A stretch of DNA of 64,000 nucleotides from Mycoplasma sp. CAG:472 (GCA_000437315.1 FR899415.1:24180-88179); one strand, 5' to 3'; counted from the stretch's first letter, positions 12,400-21,621 are shown. Notes: generated by a model from the letters alone, not told the origin. Numbers and translations: made by a program.

Positions 12400-14691
12400 A
12401 TATATTTTAGGTATTAAATTTTTCTTATAAACATTTTGTTTTTGTGTTTCATCATAAAGTCTTAAATATATTCCATAGTACTTTATAAATAAACTATCTA
12501 GATAATCAATTATTTCATTTCCTGTATTAAAGGATGAAAAATCTATTTCTTCGAAAGTATAACTATTATCAAGTTTAAGTATATCCTCTTTAACATTATT
12601 TATTTCAGTTAATATAACCCTTATATAATTATTTTTATTTTCTAAAGATTTATTATTCATTTCATTTATAGCATAATTTTTAATTTGCTCCATTACATCT
12701 ATTTTTGATACATTGCCACTTACTTTTGTAAGAATTGGTACTAAAAATATTCTAAATTTTTTAATAAAATCATTTATATTTTTATAATCAATTTCTTTCT
12801 TATTACATAAATAATCAGTTATAGACTTTCTTTCACTTTCTAAATAAGTAATAATTTCTATTTTAGTTTGATTATCTTCACTATATTTTAAAATAATATT
12901 TAATGTGTTAATATCATTTAAAATTTCATAATTTAATTCTACTTCCTCATCATTAAGTTTTTTAATCAAACTAGAAATTAAATCTAATATATCATAATAA
13001 TCAACATTTTTTTCAAAATTATGGTATAAAGTATCTCTTAAGTTTTCTAATTTAATAACTGTATTTGTATACAAAGCACTATTCGTGGATAATGCTAAAC
13101 CTTTTGTTTCTTTAGAATAAAGGTTATTATATTCATCAATTATTTCATCTACTTTTTCGCGTATATTTTCTTTATCAATTCCAATGTAATCAATACTTAT
13201 TATTTCTTTAGCTAAATCTAAAATATGGGTTGCTTCTTTAGAAAGTGATGAATCATTAGGTATTTCTTTTAAAGTTTTATCCTCAAAAGTATAAAAAATA
13301 TTTTCATCATTTCCAATTATCTTTTCAACTTTTTCTTTATTTATTTCAGGACCATTTAAAGTAAGAGTTGCAAGTCCTATCTGTTTAAATAAATTATTAT
13401 CATAAAAATTATAATCTTCCTCTTTCAAAAAAACACATTCATATACTACTTTTTTATAATCAAAATAAATTTGTTTATATTTTAAAGCATTCTTTTTAAG
13501 CACATTAACTAATTTTTTTATATCAATAAGAAAAGCATATACTTCTGTTTCTGATGTATAATTGATAGTTAAATTAGAACCCTTTAATATATTATGACCT
13601 ATAACATCACCAGATAAATATAGTGTAGCAAATTGATTTAGATCACATCTTATATTTGCATTATCTATATAACTGCCAGCACAAATAACTGGATGATTAA
13701 CCACTAAATTATTAACATCAATAACTATGTTAGAAATTCTAGCATTTATTCCAAGTGAAACAAAATCAAGTGCATGAGAATAAGCTATTTTATTATTGCC
13801 TTTAATAGTTATATTAAAAATAGGATTATGTTTATAACTATTTTTAAAAGTGTATTCTAAAGCATTAAAACTAGTTAAGTCTATTTTTTCATCGATATTT
13901 ATATTATATTCATTTTCATCGTGTGAATATAGTTTTCCTTCACTATCTATATCAATATCATAATCGTATGGTAAATACATTTCACTTGAGTCTTTTTCCA
14001 CTATTAAATTAACAGGTTTAGTTAAACTTATTACATTATTTTTAAAAATATCTCTAATTAAGTACTCATTTAAAAAATTATAACCATATTTTTGAAAATC
14101 ATTAATTCCAATACTTGTGTAAAATGCACAAATGACATCTTTAGAAATTAAAGAGTTTGATGCTTCATCATAGTACCAAACAAGCGGATTAATTTTAACA
14201 AATATATCTTTACCCTTTATATAAATATAATCTTCATCATTAAATGTAACAGTTTGGCATGATGTAATATCCTCTCCAATTGGAACGTTATATACTTTAT
14301 CATTAAACCCGAGTTTTTTTAATGATTTAATAAGAGTATCATCAGCAACTATTTTTGTAGGATAACTTCCTAAAACTACTTCATCATTACTAATTAACGT
14401 TGCATTTTGCCTTATAAGTTTGCTCATTAAACCATCGGTTTTTAAAATGGTTCTAATACCATAATAATTTTTTAGGTTATAGGGTTTTATGTTATCAATA
14501 CTTTGTTTTCTACTTATTTGTTCATAAGTAGTTGAGTATGAATTATTTTCGCCATATAAAAATTTAGTAAATTCTGTTTGAGATGAAGCAATTCCCTTTT
14601 CTCTAAAAACATTTAATTTATTAGGCATTTCTATTTCCGGCTCAGATATAAATGTTAAATATACTCCATTATTTACGCTCTTTTCTTCCAT
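12397..14691 (-). CDS. Large accessory-block protein, paralogue 2 of 4 (764 aa)
   Basis: Close paralogue of the 10012 protein over its whole length: VVLGSYPTKIVADDTL, VKINPLVWYYDEASNSLISKDV and KYGYNFLNEYLIRDI match position for position, as does the helical C-terminal half (LSKEATHILDLAKEIISIDYIG; LVPILTKVSGNVSKIDVMEQ). No export signal. AAAGGA precedes the ATG. It starts 12 bp after the two-TM gene at 14704 and is probably in one transcript with it, ending at the hairpin at 12370-12399. Function unknown; the DUF6273-like reading of the N-terminus is my inference. Confidence 0.8.
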   Translation of the reverse strand: MEEKSVNNGVYLTFISEPEIEMPNKLNVFREKGIASSQTEFTKFLYGENNSYSTTYEQISRKQSIDNIKPYNLKNYYGIRTILKTDGLMSKLIRQNATLISNDEVVLGSYPTKIVADDTLIKSLKKLGFNDKVYNVPIGEDITSCQTVTFNDEDYIYIKGKDIFVKINPLVWYYDEASNSLISKDVICAFYTSIGINDFQKYGYNFLNEYLIRDIFKNNVISLTKPVNLIVEKDSSEMYLPYDYDIDIDSEGKLYSHDENEYNINIDEKIDLTSFNALEYTFKNSYKHNPIFNITIKGNNKIAYSHALDFVSLGINARISNIVIDVNNLVVNHPVICAGSYIDNANIRCDLNQFATLYLSGDVIGHNILKGSNLTINYTSETEVYAFLIDIKKLVNVLKKNALKYKQIYFDYKKVVYECVFLKEEDYNFYDNNLFKQIGLATLTLNGPEINKEKVEKIIGNDENIFYTFEDKTLKEIPNDSSLSKEATHILDLAKEIISIDYIGIDKENIREKVDEIIDEYNNLYSKETKGLALSTNSALYTNTVIKLENLRDTLYHNFEKNVDYYDILDLISSLIKKLNDEEVELNYEILNDINTLNIILKYSEDNQTKIEIITYLESERKSITDYLCNKKEIDYKNINDFIKKFRIFLVPILTKVSGNVSKIDVMEQIKNYAINEMNNKSLENKNNYIRVILTEINNVKEDILKLDNSYTFEEIDFSSFNTGNEIIDYLDSLFIKYYGIYLRLYDETQKQNVYKKNLIPKIY

Positions 14692-14703
14692 AATAATCCT
14701 TTC

Positions 14704-15180
14704 TTATTTTAAAACTCTTTTTCTTACTAAAGGTTTAGATAAATCTTCAGAATTATTTAAAGTATAATTATTGTCTTTCTTAGGTTCATTTTCTAATTCA
14801 TTTAATTTTGATATTGCTTTAGTAAGTTCTTCTTCATAAGTTTTAATATAACTACTATCTTGAATAACTGTATTTCTTATATTTAAATAATCCTCATTTA
14901 ATTTTTTATATTCTTTTGAAGTCTTTACTAACCTATCTAATGTGCCTGCATATATGGATATAGATATTAAACTTGGTAAAATATTTCCCGTAGCTAAAGC
15001 ATATGTTACTAATATAAAAAACATCGAATTAATAATAAAAAGTATTATAGTTTCTATTAATGAAAATATCTTTGAGGACTTTGCACTTTTTAATTTTGTT
15101 TCATCCTTAATAAGTTTTTCATTATAATATTCAAGCATATTATTTGCTCTTTTAATTTGATTTTCTAATTCCCTATTCAT
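14704..15180 (-). CDS. Two-TM coiled-coil membrane protein with LSKPxVRK C-terminal tail
   Basis: A 158-aa protein: an N-terminal helical stretch rich in K/E/N, two hydrophobic segments (about 41-62 and 66-82), a second long coiled coil, and a C-terminal tail DLSKPLVRKRVLK. The same plan and nearly the same tail (TLSKPMVRKLILK) recur in the 59449-59982 protein, and a shorter relative (tail SRRRRLK) is at 36808-37203. It sits between large paralogues 2 and 3 and its start overlaps the stop of paralogue 3 by 4 bases, so it is translationally coupled to them. The family is unnamed to me; an anchoring or scaffold role for the big proteins is only a guess. Confidence 0.75.
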   Translation of the reverse strand: MNRELENQIKRANNMLEYYNEKLIKDETKLKSAKSSKIFSLIETIILFIINSMFFILVTYALATGNILPSLISISIYAGTLDRLVKTSKEYKKLNEDYLNIRNTVIQDSSYIKTYEEELTKAISKLNELENEPKKDNNYTLNNSEDLSKPLVRKRVLK

Positions 15181-17330
15181 TTTATTAACCTCATTTTGTA
15201 ACTTTCTTTCTTCAATTTACTTATATTATTAAATTTAATCTTATAATATAATCCATAAATCTCCATTAAAATACTATCAACATATTTAATAATTTCATTA
15301 CTTTCCATATTGCTATAATCAATATTAATTTTATCAATAATGTTATGTACTCCGAGATTTGTTGGATTAATATCAAATATTTCGTTTTTAATTTTATCTA
15401 TTTCTAATAAAACAATAGATAAATAGTTTTTAATTGGTTCTTTATAATTAATTTTCATTTGCATATTTGTATAATCTCTAATTACATCAAGGATTTCTTC
15501 CTTATTTAAATAATTTCTTATACTTAATAAAGTTATATTTAAATATGTTCTAATACTTAAAATGAATTTATCCATGTCTTCATAAGGTCGATTTTCACCA
15601 GTAAGAAGATAATTTTCTAGTTTATGTTTTTCATTTTCTAAATAATTTCTTAAATCATCAGTTATTTTTTCTTCGACAAACGGAAGTATATTTTTTGATA
15701 GTGAATAAAAATCATTTTCTAAAGAGGTATTTATAACTATTTCTTCATTATTTAAAATACTTAATAAATTATTAACTTCATCAAGCATATCATAAACCAC
15801 AAGATTTTTTTCAAATTTTTGATAAAGACTCTCTTTTAACAAATTTAATTTTACTAAAAGTTCTGTATAAAGTCCTTCCTCACTCTGTAGGGACAATCCC
15901 TCTTTTAAATTTGATAAATCTTTATTATATTTAATTAATATTTCATTAATTTTATTTTTAACATCATTTTTATCAAGTCCAAAATAATCAATAGATAATA
16001 TTTCATCGATTATATCATCTGCGATTAAAGTTGTTTTATTTACTTTTTGTTTTTCTTCAGTATGTTCTTGTCCTTTAGTTACATCTAACTTTTCAATTAC
16101 AAAATGCACATTATCATTTTTAAGCATTCTTTTTATTTTATTTTGTACTCCATGGGAAAGCTCAGAACCATATAATGTAATATCAATATCAGATAGTGAT
16201 ACCTTTTTTTTAAATTCATATAAAGGGTATTCCCAAATTTCATTATCAAACTTAAATTCTATACCTGGAACATATTTATCAAATGATTCATCAAATATAA
16301 ACTTTCTACTTTTTTTACTATCCAACTTTTTATCTAACAATATAAAATAATGTAAAAAGTCCAAAAGTTCTTTTTCATTTTTATAAATCAATGTTAATTT
16401 GCTATTTTTATCAAATACGTATACAAATTCTGAATATCCAATATTAATAATACTTTTCATTAATTCTATATTACATGGTATTTGTAAAAAATTAATTGGT
16501 TTATTTGTAATTAATGAACGCAGTTTCATTTTTCCATTAAAGTTTTTATCAAAAATAATTGAATTGATCTGACCATTATAAACAGTCATTATACTTTGCA
16601 AATTTTCAACTGTACTTGGAAAATAAATATCATATAAAATATTTTCTTTAGCAGGCAATTTTTTAGATGGACAATTTATCACTTTTACATTTTCAGGAAT
16701 ATCTATTTTTATTAAAGTCTTTGGCTTTTCTAAAACTATTTTTCCACTTTTATAGCTAATGTCAATTTGTCTTTTGTAATTAGGAAGTTCAATTTCATCA
16801 AGGGTTTCATTAAAAATTTTGTATATTGCTTCATATGAATTTATTCTATCTACATCTTTCACGTCAAAAATTTTAGGTAAAATCGTATCATTTAAATATT
16901 CATTCATTAAAGAAATATCAAAAAATCTTTTCTTTAGCAAACTTATAACAGTACTTCTTGTGTAAGATGTATTAAGACAAGTAAAATATTTACCATTATT
17001 ACACGTCCACTCTAAAGGAACTAAACTATAAAAGTCTTTACCATCAAAAATAATGTCATCAGGCAAGTCATGAACTTCATATTTTTCTTCATTAGTTGGT
17101 TCTGTTTTTTTATTCTTTTTAGTGTTAATTGTATCTACTTTAGGTATTAAAGAAATGTGTTCGTACTTTAATTTATCTATTAAGTTTTTATCTTTGATTA
17201 ACCTTTTTTCAACTCCAAAAATATATTTATTATTATTAAATTTTAAAGTACTTTTAAATTTATCTAGGTTACCTTCAATATACATTGTAAGAAGCCCGTT
17301 TTCATCAAAATCTAAATATAATTTATCCAT
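15177..17330 (-). CDS. Large accessory-block protein, paralogue 3 of 4 (717 aa)
   Basis: The start at 17330 (MDKLYLDFDENGLLTM) is fixed by AAAAGGGGG six bases upstream, an arrangement shared exactly with paralogue 4. No signal peptide. The N-terminus differs from paralogues 1 and 2, but PLEWTCNNGKYFTCLNTSYTR keeps the same PLxW...S pattern; a middle segment (IDIPENVKVINC, IYFPSTVENLQ, NSIIFDKNFNG) looks like BspA-type leucine-rich repeat strands; the helical C-terminal part (SIDYFGLDKNDV, LYQKFEKNLVVYDMLDE) matches all three relatives. It overlaps the next gene by 4 bases. Function unknown. Confidence 0.8.
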   Translation of the reverse strand: MDKLYLDFDENGLLTMYIEGNLDKFKSTLKFNNNKYIFGVEKRLIKDKNLIDKLKYEHISLIPKVDTINTKKNKKTEPTNEEKYEVHDLPDDIIFDGKDFYSLVPLEWTCNNGKYFTCLNTSYTRSTVISLLKKRFFDISLMNEYLNDTILPKIFDVKDVDRINSYEAIYKIFNETLDEIELPNYKRQIDISYKSGKIVLEKPKTLIKIDIPENVKVINCPSKKLPAKENILYDIYFPSTVENLQSIMTVYNGQINSIIFDKNFNGKMKLRSLITNKPINFLQIPCNIELMKSIINIGYSEFVYVFDKNSKLTLIYKNEKELLDFLHYFILLDKKLDSKKSRKFIFDESFDKYVPGIEFKFDNEIWEYPLYEFKKKVSLSDIDITLYGSELSHGVQNKIKRMLKNDNVHFVIEKLDVTKGQEHTEEKQKVNKTTLIADDIIDEILSIDYFGLDKNDVKNKINEILIKYNKDLSNLKEGLSLQSEEGLYTELLVKLNLLKESLYQKFEKNLVVYDMLDEVNNLLSILNNEEIVINTSLENDFYSLSKNILPFVEEKITDDLRNYLENEKHKLENYLLTGENRPYEDMDKFILSIRTYLNITLLSIRNYLNKEEILDVIRDYTNMQMKINYKEPIKNYLSIVLLEIDKIKNEIFDINPTNLGVHNIIDKINIDYSNMESNEIIKYVDSILMEIYGLYYKIKFNNISKLKKESYKMRLIK

Positions 17331-17364
17331 ATATCCCCCTTTTGGTAAGAAATATTCTACCACA
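17331..17364 (-). promoter_or_regulatory. Conserved leader and -10 region of paralogue 3
   Basis: The 34 bases before the ATG are identical to those at 19515-19548 before paralogue 4. They contain TAGAAT (-10) and the AAAAGGGGG ribosome-binding site. The sequence further upstream differs and the -35 here is weak. Confidence 0.6.
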
Positions 17365-17384
17365 CAATAAAGAAAATAGAAAGT

Positions 17385-19514
17385 CTATAATTTTATCTTA
17401 TAGCTTTCCATTTTCAAATCTAAATCGCGTTCATATTTAACATTTAAATAAAATCTATATAATTTATTAAATATATTAGTTAAATGGGCAATTATTTCCA
17501 TACTTTCTAGTGCTTGATAATTAATATTTAGCATATTTAAAATGTCATCAATATCAGCAGTTTTGTCAATACTTAAAATCTCTTTTTTAGTTTTATCTAT
17601 CTCCTGCAATAAAATTGATAAATAATTTTTAATTGGTTCTTTATAATTAATTTGCATTTGCATATTTGTATAATCTTTAATTACTTCGAGGATCTCTTCT
17701 TTATTTAGATAGTTTCTTATACTAAGTAGTGTTATATTCAAGTATGTTCTTATGTTTAAAATAAATTTATCCATATCATCATAAGGTTTATTTTCTCCAG
17801 TAAGAAGATAATTTTCTAATTTTTGTTTTTCACTTTCTAAATAATTTCTTAAATCATCAGTTATTTTTTTTTCGACAAACGGAAGTATATTTTTTGATAG
17901 TAAATAAAAATCACTTTCTAAAGAATTATTTATAATTACTTCTTCACCATTTAAAATGCTTATTAAAATATTTCCTTCATCAAGCATATCATAAACCACA
18001 AGATTTTTTTCAAATTTTTGATAAAGGCTATCCTTTAACTCGTTAAGTTTTAATAAAAGATTTGTATATAATCCCTCATTACTATGTAAAGTTAAACCTT
18101 TATTTGAAACTTTTAAATTATCTAAATCTTCATTATATTTGTCAATAATTGCTTTAAGCTGTCCATTTACTTTTTCTTTATCAAGGCCAAAATAATTGAT
18201 AGACTTTATCTCTTCAATTACATCATCCGCAATCAAAGTAATTTTATTTACTTCTTGATTCTGATCTTTAGTTTTCTCTAATTCATCAATTACAAAATGT
18301 ACTTTATCATTTTTAATCATCTTTTTTATTTTATTTTGAACTTTTTTAGAAAGTTCAGTACCACATAACATAATGCCAATATCGGATAATGATGCCTCTT
18401 TTTTAAAATCATATAAAGGAATTTTATAAACTTCATTATCAAACTTAAAATTAACTCCAGCTTCAAGTTCTCCTCTAGAATTTTTTAATAATGACCGAAT
18501 ATTTTTACTATCTAATTTTCTATCTAATCTGATAAAATAGTTTAGGAAATTTAAAAGTTCATTTTCATCTTTATAGGTTATTGTTAATTTGCTATTTTTA
18601 CCAAATATATATGTAAAACCATCATAACTAAAATTAATAATACTTTTCATTAGCTCTATGTTACAAGGAATTTTTAAATTATTAACCGAGTCAGAAGAAA
18701 TAAAAGCATGTTTAGCAACTTGCCCATTAAAATCTTTGTCAAAAATAAGTGAGTTTATTTTATCGGAATAAAAATCATATAAATAATCAACTTGTTTTAC
18801 ACTGTCAGGAATATATATATCATACAAAAAACCATTTCTTGTATATTTAGAGACGAGTTCACAATTTATCTGTGAAGCAGTTTTTGGAATATTTATTTTT
18901 ATTAAAGTAGTAGGCCTTTCTAAAATAATTTTACCATTCTCGTATTTTATATCCATTTTTCTAGCGTATGCAGGAAATTCAATTCTATCAAGAATTCCAT
19001 TAACAACATTACATTTTGCTTCATAAGAATCTATTCTATCAACGGTTTTTACTTCAAAAATTATAGGTAATATTGTATTATTTAAATACACATTTGGTAA
19101 AGCATCATTTAAGTAATCACTATCATACATACTCATAACAGTACTTCTTGTATAATTGGTATTAAGACAAGTAAAATATTTACCATTATCTTTCCATTCT
19201 AAAGGAACTATCTTATAAAAGTTTTTTCCATCAAAAATTATGTCAACAGCTAAATCACAAACCTCATATTTTTCTTCATTAATTGATTCAATTTTTTCTT
19301 CCTTTTTAGAGTTAATTGTATCTACTCTAGGTATCAAATAAATATCTTCATATAGTTTTTCAATTTCTTTTCTATTTTCAATTAATTTTTTTTCAAAACC
19401 GAAAAATAATTTACCATCTTTATTTTGAATAGCTTTAATAAATTTACCTACATCGCCATCGATATGCATCGTAAGTTTACCATCAGAATCAAAATCTAAA
19501 TATAATTTATCCAT
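17385..19514 (-). CDS. Large accessory-block protein, paralogue 4 of 4 (709 aa)
   Basis: Close relative of paralogue 3 from end to end (MDKLYLDFDSDGKLTM; PLEWKDNGKYFTCLNTNYTRSTV; LKIPCNIELMKSIINFSYDGF; ENLLTGENKPYDDMDKFI region). The start at 19514 follows the same AAAAGGGGG site. Cytosolic by sequence, with repeated beta-type segments in the middle (INIPKTASQINC, IYIPDSVKQVDY, NSLIFDKDFNG) that read like LRR_5 repeats, then a long helical C-terminal region. It is the first gene of the block on this strand and has its own promoter. Function unknown. Confidence 0.8.
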   Translation of the reverse strand: MDKLYLDFDSDGKLTMHIDGDVGKFIKAIQNKDGKLFFGFEKKLIENRKEIEKLYEDIYLIPRVDTINSKKEEKIESINEEKYEVCDLAVDIIFDGKNFYKIVPLEWKDNGKYFTCLNTNYTRSTVMSMYDSDYLNDALPNVYLNNTILPIIFEVKTVDRIDSYEAKCNVVNGILDRIEFPAYARKMDIKYENGKIILERPTTLIKINIPKTASQINCELVSKYTRNGFLYDIYIPDSVKQVDYLYDFYSDKINSLIFDKDFNGQVAKHAFISSDSVNNLKIPCNIELMKSIINFSYDGFTYIFGKNSKLTITYKDENELLNFLNYFIRLDRKLDSKNIRSLLKNSRGELEAGVNFKFDNEVYKIPLYDFKKEASLSDIGIMLCGTELSKKVQNKIKKMIKNDKVHFVIDELEKTKDQNQEVNKITLIADDVIEEIKSINYFGLDKEKVNGQLKAIIDKYNEDLDNLKVSNKGLTLHSNEGLYTNLLLKLNELKDSLYQKFEKNLVVYDMLDEGNILISILNGEEVIINNSLESDFYLLSKNILPFVEKKITDDLRNYLESEKQKLENYLLTGENKPYDDMDKFILNIRTYLNITLLSIRNYLNKEEILEVIKDYTNMQMQINYKEPIKNYLSILLQEIDKTKKEILSIDKTADIDDILNMLNINYQALESMEIIAHLTNIFNKLYRFYLNVKYERDLDLKMESYKIKL

Positions 19515-19578
19515 ATATCCCCCTTTTGGTAAGAAATATTCTACCACAGCAAAGATAATTATACAATAATCAATGTAA
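19515..19578 (-). promoter_or_regulatory. Promoter and leader of paralogue 4
   Basis: TAGAAT lies in the conserved 34-base leader (19515-19548) and TTGTAT stands 17 bases upstream of it. Further up, TTTACATTGATT echoes the element before the promoters at 5.4 and 6.3 kb. Confidence 0.6.
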
Positions 19579-19642
19579 ACATATTTTTTAAAGTAGCAAT
19601 AAATAGTAAAATGTGATAAGATATTTTTAAGGAAGTGAAAGT

Positions 19643-20275
19643 GTGAAAAAATTTTTTATAACATTACTTTGTATTGGACTTGTAGTCGGAGGATTTATTG
19701 GAGTAAAAAAATATCGTGCAGCTAAAGTTGAGGAAAAAAGAATTGAGGAAGCTAAAAAAGGATGGCATGTAGAAATTCTTACTGATTATATTAATATTAG
19801 AGATCAAGCAGATAGATATTCAAACATTCTTGGTCAAGTTAAAAAAGGTGGAATTTATAAAGTAATAAAATATAGTTTAAATGATCCTAACCTATATTGG
19901 TATTACGTACAACTTCCCGAAGGTAAACGTGGATGGATTGCAAATAATACATCAGGAACATATTTAAAAGATTGGAATAATCCCGAAGATATTGCTACAC
20001 CAATTATTAAATTTAAGGAAAACGTTTATAAAGTAGTAAGTATTAATGATATTAATTATAATCATTTAGAGACTTGGGATGATAAAGATGATTATAAAAT
20101 AACTCATATTGTTTACCATGAAGTTGATGCATTAAGGGGTATTGACCAATACTGGATTAAATATACAATAACAGATGCATCAGGAAAATATTCTTCGAAA
20201 ACACAAAAAATTGAATTTGAAAATAAACCATCTGAAGATGAAGTAACATCATTTGCATATTATGATCCAGATTAA
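19643..20275 (+). CDS. Membrane-anchored SH3-domain (SH3b) protein
   Basis: A 210-aa protein with a GTG start supported by AAGGAAG. Residues 1-22 are an N-terminal membrane anchor (MKKFFITLLCIGLVVGGFIG). Next comes a bacterial SH3 domain: YINIRDQADRYSNILGQVKKGGIYKVIK, then WYYVQLPEGKRGWIANNTSG, the INIRxxPSxxSxxxGxxxxG and GWIxxxY signatures. The C-terminal ~80 residues look like a small beta domain (WIKYTITDASGKYSSKTQKIEFE). SH3b domains usually bind cell wall peptide. It stands alone on the plus strand with its own terminator, divergent from the large paralogue block. Confidence 0.85.
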   Translation: MKKFFITLLCIGLVVGGFIGVKKYRAAKVEEKRIEEAKKGWHVEILTDYINIRDQADRYSNILGQVKKGGIYKVIKYSLNDPNLYWYYVQLPEGKRGWIANNTSGTYLKDWNNPEDIATPIIKFKENVYKVVSINDINYNHLETWDDKDDYKITHIVYHEVDALRGIDQYWIKYTITDASGKYSSKTQKIEFENKPSEDEVTSFAYYDPD

Positions 20276-20304
20276 ACTTAAGCATTTTGCTTAAGTTTTT
20301 TTTT
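20275..20304 (+). terminator. Intrinsic terminator after the SH3 gene
   Basis: AACTTAAGC and GCTTAAGTT form a perfect 9-bp stem around a 5-base loop, followed by a run of Ts. It starts at the last base of the stop codon. Confidence 0.92.
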
Positions 20305-20338
20305 AAAATAAAATAAGAACTAATTCACTAGTTCTTAT
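20303..20338 (-). terminator. Intrinsic terminator after the hicB remnant
   Basis: ATAAGAACTA and TAGTTCTTAT form a 10-bp stem with a 6-base loop and a T-rich tail on the minus strand; the stem overlaps the hicB stop codon. Confidence 0.85.
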
Positions 20339-20721
20339 AATAAATTAAGTTCACTTTTTAAACCATTTTGTAAAACTTTAGAAAAGTTAATATCTTTTGA
20401 TTCAGCTAATTTTTTAAACCATTCTGGCATTGTTACTGTAGTTTTAACTGTTTTATTAGAAAGTTTTTGTTCGTGTTCAAAAGTATTCAATTCAACCATT
20501 GTAATAAATTCATTTTTCTTAACTTTAATATTCATATAATCATTTGTAGGAGCAGGAAGTTCTTTTAAATCAGGTAATATATTATATAAAGCATCTTGTG
20601 CCATATAATATGCATCCTCAAATCCGATTCCAAAAGTAAATACATTATCAAAGTCTAAAAAAGTAACATTATATGCATTACCTTCTTTAGAAAATTTTGC
20701 TGGTTAAAAATAATTATTCAT
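20335..20721 (-). pseudogene. hicB: HicB-type antitoxin, broken by an early stop
   Basis: Reading from the ATG at 20721 gives 129 codons: MNNYF, a TAA at codon 6, then PAKFSKEGNAYNVTFLDFDN and on without interruption through DLKELPAPTNDY to a C-terminal DNA-binding segment. This is the HicB layout (N-terminal partial RNase H-like fold, then an RHH/HTH domain). The family has Tyr before the Pro at that point, so one base change from TAT/TAC to TAA explains the break. An ATG at 20604 could still give an 89-aa C-terminal fragment. The adjacent hicA is also broken, so the module is dead or decaying. Confidence 0.85.
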
Positions 20722-20759
20722 ATTTTTTTATGGTAGATATATTTTATATATGAGTCTGG

Positions 20760-20942
20760 TTATAATTTAATACCAGTACTCTTGATAATATTTGATAAAG
20801 TTCCCACAGGAATATCTCCTTTATGGTAGGGAATGATATACATACGTGTGCTTTTTTTAAATTTAATATTTGAACCTTTTTAAGATACAACTTCCTATTC
20901 ATGTTTTTTCAGCTTCTTTATCAATACTTTAGCAACTACCAT
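20760..20942 (-). pseudogene. hicA: HicA-type mRNA interferase toxin, two in-frame stops
   Basis: A 61-codon frame from the ATG at 20942, with a GAGGAAAGGAAA ribosome-binding site: MVVAKVLIKKLKKHE, stop, EVVS, stop, KGSNIKFKKSTRMYIIPYHKG then DIPVGTLSNIIKSTG. HicA has GW-EVVRQKGSH here, so the stops are most simply TGG to TAG and CAA to TAA. The catalytic histidine position before the KF strand reads Asn (GSN for GSH), and the KGxxPVGTLxxIxK end is intact. Gene order hicA-hicB is normal. Loss of the toxin explains why loss of the antitoxin is tolerated. Confidence 0.88.
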
Positions 20943-20974
20943 TTTCCTTTCCTCATATATTAATTTTTTAAACC

Positions 20975-21015
20975 TTGTTGACTAAATTTGTGGCATTTTG
21001 TTGACTACATTTGTG
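20975..21015. repeat. Two 18-bp direct repeats upstream of hicA
   Basis: TTGTTGACTAAATTTGTG (20975-20992) and TTGTTGACTACATTTGTG (20998-21015) differ by one base and start 23 bases apart. They lie just upstream of hicA, where a HicB operator would be expected; that role is inferred from position. Confidence 0.75.
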
Positions 21016-21045
21016 ATAAAAATAAAAAGTCCTTTTCAGAACTTT
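21016..21045 (-). terminator. Intrinsic terminator after the YafQ-type toxin
   Basis: AAAGTTCT and AGGACTTT pair over 8 bp around a GAAA-type loop, with a TTTTTATTTTT tail. It overlaps the toxin stop codon. Confidence 0.8.
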
Positions 21046-21347
21046 CTAAATAAATTACTATGTGATCCAGTTTCAACTAGAATAAGTATTAATTTATTGT
21101 TATCATATTTATAAATTAATAGCCAATCCGGTTCAATATGACATTCATAACAATCTTTATAATACCTATCATTAATTAATGAATGATTTTTATATCTTAA
21201 ATCCAATGTTTCACAATTGATAAGCTTATTAATTAACGTGTTAAGTTTAGTTAAATCCTTACCTTGTTTATAAACTTTTTTTATTGCTTTATTAAAAGAT
21301 TTTGTACTGACAACTTTATACGTCCCATTCTCATAATCAATTATCAA
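21036..21347 (-). CDS. yafQ: YafQ/RelE-family mRNA interferase toxin
   Basis: A 103-aa toxin that would cleave mRNA in the ribosomal A site. It keeps the YafQ pattern: KNHSL, ECHIEPDWLLIYKYD and ETGSHSNLF, which carry the conserved His, His, Asp and His residues and the aromatic near the end. The annotated start is a TTG inside the last codons of the antitoxin gene, giving an 11-base overlap; no ATG lies nearby, so the exact start is less certain. The antitoxin is directly upstream, as in dinJ-yafQ operons. All key residues are present, so it should be active. Confidence 0.93.
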   Translation of the reverse strand: MIIDYENGTYKVVSTKSFNKAIKKVYKQGKDLTKLNTLINKLINCETLDLRYKNHSLINDRYYKDCYECHIEPDWLLIYKYDNNKLILILVETGSHSNLFRKF

Positions 21348-21621
21348 GTATATCTTTCATTAAATCTTCAGCACTGCTATATGCTTTCGAATTAACTTTT
21401 CCTTTAATAATTTTGTCAGTCTCTTTTAAAGCTTTTTTAAGTTTATGATTAGGTACTCTATTCTTAACTTCAAAAGGAATTCCATTATGTTTCACAATTT
21501 GCTTTAAATAGATATTAATTGCGGTAGTCATATTTAAACCAAGTTCATCTAAAACTTTACTCGCTTCCTTTTTAGTTTCAGCATTAACATTGACATTAAG
21601 ACTGCTAGTTATAGAGCTCAT
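21337..21621 (-). CDS. relB: RelB/DinJ-family antitoxin
   Basis: A 94-aa protein with an N-terminal ribbon-helix-helix: SLNVNVNAETKKEASKVLDELGLNMTTAINIYLKQIVKHNGIPFEV, the typical RelB/DinJ signature. The C-terminal ~40 residues are basic then acidic, the part that wraps the toxin. A strong GGAAGGAGATG site and a consensus promoter precede it. As in this family, antitoxin comes first and the stop overlaps the toxin start. It probably represses its own operon at the promoter at 21644-21672. Confidence 0.93.
   Translation of the reverse strand: MSSITSSLNVNVNAETKKEASKVLDELGLNMTTAINIYLKQIVKHNGIPFEVKNRVPNHKLKKALKETDKIIKGKVNSKAYSSAEDLMKDILDN

Noticed and set aside
10012..19514. Type VII secretion (LXG/WXG) or phage tail proteins
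   Set aside because: No WXG100 motif, EssC-type ATPase, LXG start or phage structural gene is present; the proteins do not resemble those families.
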